64,000 nucleotides of DNA from Marvinbryantia formatexigens DSM 14469 (GTDB lineage Bacteria > Bacillota > Clostridia > Lachnospirales > Lachnospiraceae), in contig NZ_CP102268.1 in NCBI RefSeq assembly GCF_025148285.1, positions 1,531,001 to 1,595,000 of the forward strand. Direction: 5' to 3'. Position numbers and translations under genes: made by a program. The first letter of the stretch is position 1; the number at the start of each line of letters is the position of its first letter. A model generated the notes under the pieces. That model ran no database searches. It was given only the letters and a program-made list of their open reading frames with translations, and was not told where the DNA came from. Positions 59,029 through 64,000 of this stretch are shown piece after piece.

Positions 59029-59768
59029 TTTGCTTTTCCTCCCTTCTCATATTTCTCGCATATGCTGACTGCGGAATCGCTTCCCATAAGTCCCGGCAGG
59101 ATTTCCTCCCGCGCTCCCTGTCTGGCAATGCGCCCGTCAGAAATCACGATAATTTCATCGGCAATATTCAGAATCCGCTCCTGATGGGAAATCACGAGAA
59201 TGGAGCTTTCACGGTTCTGCGCCTGCATCCGCTCAAAGACCTCTATGAGGTTCTGGAAGCTCCAGAGGTCGATTCCCGCCTCCGGCTCGTCAAAAACAGA
59301 CAGACTGCTTTTTCTCGCCAGCACCGTGGCAATTTCAATCCGCTTCAGCTCGCCGCCCGACAGGCTGTTGTTGACCTCGCGGTCGATATAATCTCTTGCG
59401 CAGAGTCCCACCTCGGAAAGATACTCGCACGCCTCCGATACGGAAATCGGCGTTCCCACCGCAATCCGTATCAGATCCTTTACCCTGATTCCCTTAAAGC
59501 GCACCGGATTCTGGAACGCATATCCGATTCCCATCCGCGCCCGCTCCGTGACGCCAGTCTCTGTAATATCTTTGCCATTAAAATAAATGCTGCCGGAGGA
59601 GGGCTTTTCAATGCCTGCGATAATCTTCGCAAGCGTGGATTTTCCGCCGCCGTTCGGTCCGGTAATCACCGCAAACTTTCCGTTTTCTACTGTCAGATTC
59701 ACATCATGCAGAATCTCTTTTGAGGCATCCTCCGGTACATCAAAAGAGACATTCTTTAACTCCAGCAT
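59025..59768 (-). CDS. sufC: SufC Fe-S assembly ATPase
   Basis: This 247-aa ABC-type ATPase has Walker A GPNGGGKSTL, Q-loop GYAFQNPVRFKG, signature NNSLSGGELKRIEIA, Walker B SVFDEPEAGIDLW and H-loop LVISHQERIL. It lacks any transporter partner and is followed by sufB with a 4-base overlap. It powers conformational change in the SufBC scaffold. Translation begins MLELKNVSFDVPEDASKEIL. Its promoter carries the Rrf2-type 7-7-7 repeat. Confidence 0.94.
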   Translation of the reverse strand: MLELKNVSFDVPEDASKEILHDVNLTVENGKFAVITGPNGGGKSTLAKIIAGIEKPSSGSIYFNGKDITETGVTERARMGIGYAFQNPVRFKGIRVKDLIRIAVGTPISVSEACEYLSEVGLCARDYIDREVNNSLSGGELKRIEIATVLARKSSLSVFDEPEAGIDLWSFQNLIEVFERMQAQNRESSILVISHQERILNIADEIIVISDGRIARQGAREEILPGLMGSDSAVSICEKYEKGGKAK

Positions 59769-59813
59769 AAACTCACCTCTGTCGTCCTTTCTTCTATATT
59801 ATCATCAATATTG

Positions 59814-59834
59814 TTGTGATTCTTCGTATCACAG
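59814..59834. promoter_or_regulatory. Rrf2 operator at the suf promoter
   Basis: TTGTGAT, a 7-base spacer (TCTTCGT) and ATCACAG: the same architecture as at 57523-57543, with one arm mismatch and the spacer starting with the same TCTT. It lies just downstream of the suf -10. A further GTATCACAG at 59841-59849 may be an extra half-site. Confidence 0.75.
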
Positions 59835-59837
59835 CAA

Positions 59838-59866
59838 AGTGTATCACAGTATGGTTGCGGTGTCAA
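59838..59866 (-). promoter_or_regulatory. Promoter of sufCB
   Basis: On the minus strand TTGACA (59866-59861), a 17-base spacer and TACACT (59843-59838), 70 bases before the sufC start. Confidence 0.75.
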
Positions 59867-59882
59867 CGGGCATGTCAGACAG

Positions 59883-60669
59883 TCAGATTTTTCCGCTCTC
59901 GTCGTTTTCCTTCATTATCTTTTCAGCCGCCTTATTTACACAATTCAGCGCATTCAGACTGCGCGGATATCCGATATATGGCAGGCACTGGGAAATTATT
60001 TTGATTAAAAATGCCCTGTCATTGCCAATGCGCATATTGGCGGCGGCGTGACTGGTAAGCTGCGGCTCACAGCCTCCCTGTGCCGCCAGAAAGCAGAAAG
60101 TAATCATTTCCCGCTGCCGGTAATCAAGCCCCGTCCGTGTATAATAATCTCCGAAACAGTTATCCGCCAGCCAGCGGTTGATGTGGCGGCTTTCCTCCGG
60201 ACCGGATTTCCAGAAATCCCGCATTCCTTCACCAAAAATATCCACCTGGGCCTGTGTCCCGGCCTCCCGGCGGTTTTCCATCGTGGTCGTTGCCTGCGCA
60301 GGCAGCGGAAGCTCTGTTCCCATTTCCTTCAGCACTTCATTGGTAATCTTCAGAAACGGAAACACTCTGCCGATTCCAAGGTACGCCACCGCCTGATAGA
60401 CAATTTCCTTCGCCTCCACCGGCGTCACCCCGAAATGCAGAGCGGCAGGAAGCATCATCCGGAATTCATCGCTCCCCTGGCAGCCCAGCAGTGTCGCCAG
60501 AATCGCCATAAATCTTGTCCTGTCGTCCAGATCATCCTGGTTTACCACCTCATCAAACGCAAAGTTATCAAACCGTTCGATAAACTCCGGGTCTGTCTCC
60601 TGCAAAGAGGAATCATTCCCCGAAAACATTCTGTCGTGATATTTTTTTTGCAGCTTCCGTAACTGCCAT
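59883..60669 (-). pseudogene. Carboxymuconolactone decarboxylase family gene, frameshifted
   Basis: The large intact part (59883-60629, 248 codons) encodes two CMD-like halves: FIERFDNFAFDEVVNQDDLD, FMAILATLLGCQGSDEFRMM and LDYRQREMITFCFLAAQGGC. A good start exists at ATG 60669 (AAAGGAGATGGAGAAT upstream), giving MAVTEAAKK, but an A8 tract (60642-60649) shifts the frame and translation would stop after about 18 codons. With seven A the product would read MAVTEAAKKYHDRMFSGND, which fits family N-termini. It may be a true mutation, phase variation, slippage or a sequencing error. An internal start at 60629 has no ribosome site. The function is probably redox or peroxide-related, or unknown. Confidence 0.75.
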
Positions 60670-60752
60670 ATTCTCCATCTCCTTTATTTGTCAAATTCCC
60701 TTGCCACTTCCGCAAGAAGCTCCCGTACTTTTCTGACTGCATCCTGCTTCTG

Positions 60753-61229
60753 TCACATTCCAATGCCGTCAATCCATGCCTCGATTTCTTTCTCCGGTGT
60801 CCGCAGAACCGCCTCATCGAATTTTACGTTGAGCCCCTTTCTCACGTCCGCACCTCTGCACTCTTTTTCAAAATCCCGGAAAGTATGCCCTATCCAGCCG
60901 CCGTTTGTGGCAAACGGATATACAATCTTTCCGGACAGGTCATATGTATTCAGAAAAGTTTTCATTGCCGGGGCAAACGTATACCACCACACCGGGCTGC
61001 CAAGAATGATTCTGTCATATTTCTGCACATCCGCTGTCAAAGGCTGTATTTCCGGCATATATCCGCTGTTTACCTCCCGCTGCCCCTGATTTACCACGGA
61101 ATCATAGCTCCCGGTATACGGCTTCACCGTTTCAATTTCCGCTATATCTCCTCCGGTCCTCTTCTGAATCATCTCCGCGATTCTTCTTGTATTTCCGCCA
61201 TAGGAATAATATATAATCAATGTCTTCAT
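60753..61229 (-). CDS. Flavodoxin family protein
   Basis: This 158-aa FMN protein begins MKTLIIYYSYGGNTRRIAEM, with the phosphate-binding loop SYGGNT. LGSPVWWYTFAPAMKTFLNT and the YPFATNGGWIGHTFRDFEK loop complete the flavodoxin fold. It could be an electron carrier or an NAD(P)H-quinone-type partner. GAGAGG lies 9 bases before the ATG at 61229. It precedes the CMD-family gene by 83 bases on the same strand and the two are probably cotranscribed. TATAAT on the minus strand lies about 65 bases upstream. Confidence 0.9.
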   Translation of the reverse strand: MKTLIIYYSYGGNTRRIAEMIQKRTGGDIAEIETVKPYTGSYDSVVNQGQREVNSGYMPEIQPLTADVQKYDRIILGSPVWWYTFAPAMKTFLNTYDLSGKIVYPFATNGGWIGHTFRDFEKECRGADVRKGLNVKFDEAVLRTPEKEIEAWIDGIGM

Positions 61230-61382
61230 GCTCCGCTGCCTCTCATTCTTATAGATTTCCCCGTCAGTCATCCTCTGTCCGCGGGATACCTCTATTATAA
61301 ACCGTTTTTTCTCCGCAGGGAATCTCCCGCATGTTACTATTGTTTAAACCTGAAGTTTATACATTGCTGTTCTGGAGCAAGC

Positions 61383-61417
61383 AAAAAAAACCTGCAAACA
61401 TATTGTCTGCAGGTTTT
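61383..61417 (-). terminator. Terminator after the rRNA/tRNA-Asn unit
   Basis: On the minus strand AACCTGCA and TGCAGGTT form an 8-bp stem around 11 nt, followed by eight T. It lies just after tRNA-Asn. Confidence 0.9.
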
Positions 61418-61422
61418 ATAAG

Positions 61423-61494
61423 CTCCCCGAGTTGGGCTCGAACCAACAACCCTTCGGTTAACAGCCGAATGCTCTACCATTGAGCTATCGAGGA
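61423..61494 (-). tRNA. tRNA-Asn (GTT)
   Basis: This 72-nt gene has acceptor TCCTCGA/TCGGGGA with a G-U pair and discriminator G. The D-arm is TAGCTCAATGGTAGAGCA, the anticodon loop CTGTTAA (GTT) and the T-arm TTGGTTCGAGCCCAA. It is the last gene of the rRNA operon, 115 bases after 23S. Confidence 0.96.
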
Positions 61495-61608
61495 CCATCT
61501 TCCTTTTTCTGATACCCTGTTTCTTTCCATGTACCTTCAAAACCGCACAGGAACCACAATCTCTCCATCCTTCTCTCTTACCCGGACCTTCCGCCTTTCG
61601 GCTTTCCT

Positions 61609-64000
<2,392 letters not shown>

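Overview
The window reads as a chromosomal segment of a strictly anaerobic, spore-forming Clostridia member, most likely a Lachnospiraceae gut acetogen or near relative (Marvinbryantia/Blautia-like; this is inference). The evidence is sporulation genes (spoIID, spoIIQ-like, cwlD), oxygen-defence rubrerythrins, an anaerobic ribonucleotide reductase, the hydrogenase maturase HydE, a corrinoid methyl-transfer system, a T-box leader and Clostridia-style ribosome binding sites. No phage, transposase or CRISPR array is visible.

Layout. 0-6.5 kb: ileS (cut by the window start) behind an Ile T-box, two paralogous cytidylate-kinase-like proteins, an SLC13/ArsB-type permease and a small secreted protein. 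6.6-12.9 kb: tRNA-Phe and tRNA-Gly, then spoIIQ-like, spoIID, rubrerythrin, cwlD and a GH18 cell-wall hydrolase. 13-18 kb: mecA, a DtxR-type regulator coupled to a secreted C39-like protein, yitT, and perR beside a reverse rubrerythrin that has a Per-box-like operator. 18-29 kb: one long minus-strand operon with substrate-binding protein, two permeases, two ATPases, sulfatase, sensor kinase, AraC-type response regulator and a second sulfatase. It looks like a self-contained sulfate-ester (or sulfonate) uptake and desulfation unit. 29-43 kb: asparaginase, acetyltransferase, ECF S component, TelA/XpaC pair, hemolysin III, GIY-YIG protein, flavin reductase-hydE-degV operon, MATE pump, SDR enzyme and an OmpR/HK pair.

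43-50 kb: tRNA-Cys and tRNA-Glu, then a three-part corrinoid methyltransferase operon (UroD-family methyltransferase, corrinoid protein, pterin-binding methyltransferase). It diverges from a PucR-type regulator across a 27-bp perfect palindrome. A reductive activase (2Fe-2S/ASKHA) and a DUF2284 protein lie beyond. 50-54 kb: Feo iron uptake (two FeoA, FeoB, two very small membrane proteins, an HMA-domain protein) behind a promoter whose -10 lies in an iron-box-like palindrome. 54-57.5 kb: class III ribonucleotide reductase in three genes, with the glycyl-radical segment encoded by a separate 52-aa ORF and with tandem NrdR boxes upstream. 57.6-59.9 kb: an Rrf2 regulator convergent with a minimal sufC-sufB pair; both promoters carry the same 7-7-7 inverted repeat. 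60-61.3 kb: a carboxymuconolactone-decarboxylase-family gene with an apparent frameshift in an A8 tract, and a flavodoxin. 61.4-64 kb: tRNA-Asn and the 3' part of a 23S rRNA gene (minus strand), with no 5S gene between them.

The most unusual items are the split NrdD, the asymmetric two-ATPase importer inside the sulfatase operon, the PucR/corrinoid methyltransferase locus with its long palindrome, and the shared Rrf2-suf operator. All homology calls are from reading the proteins; no database search was run.
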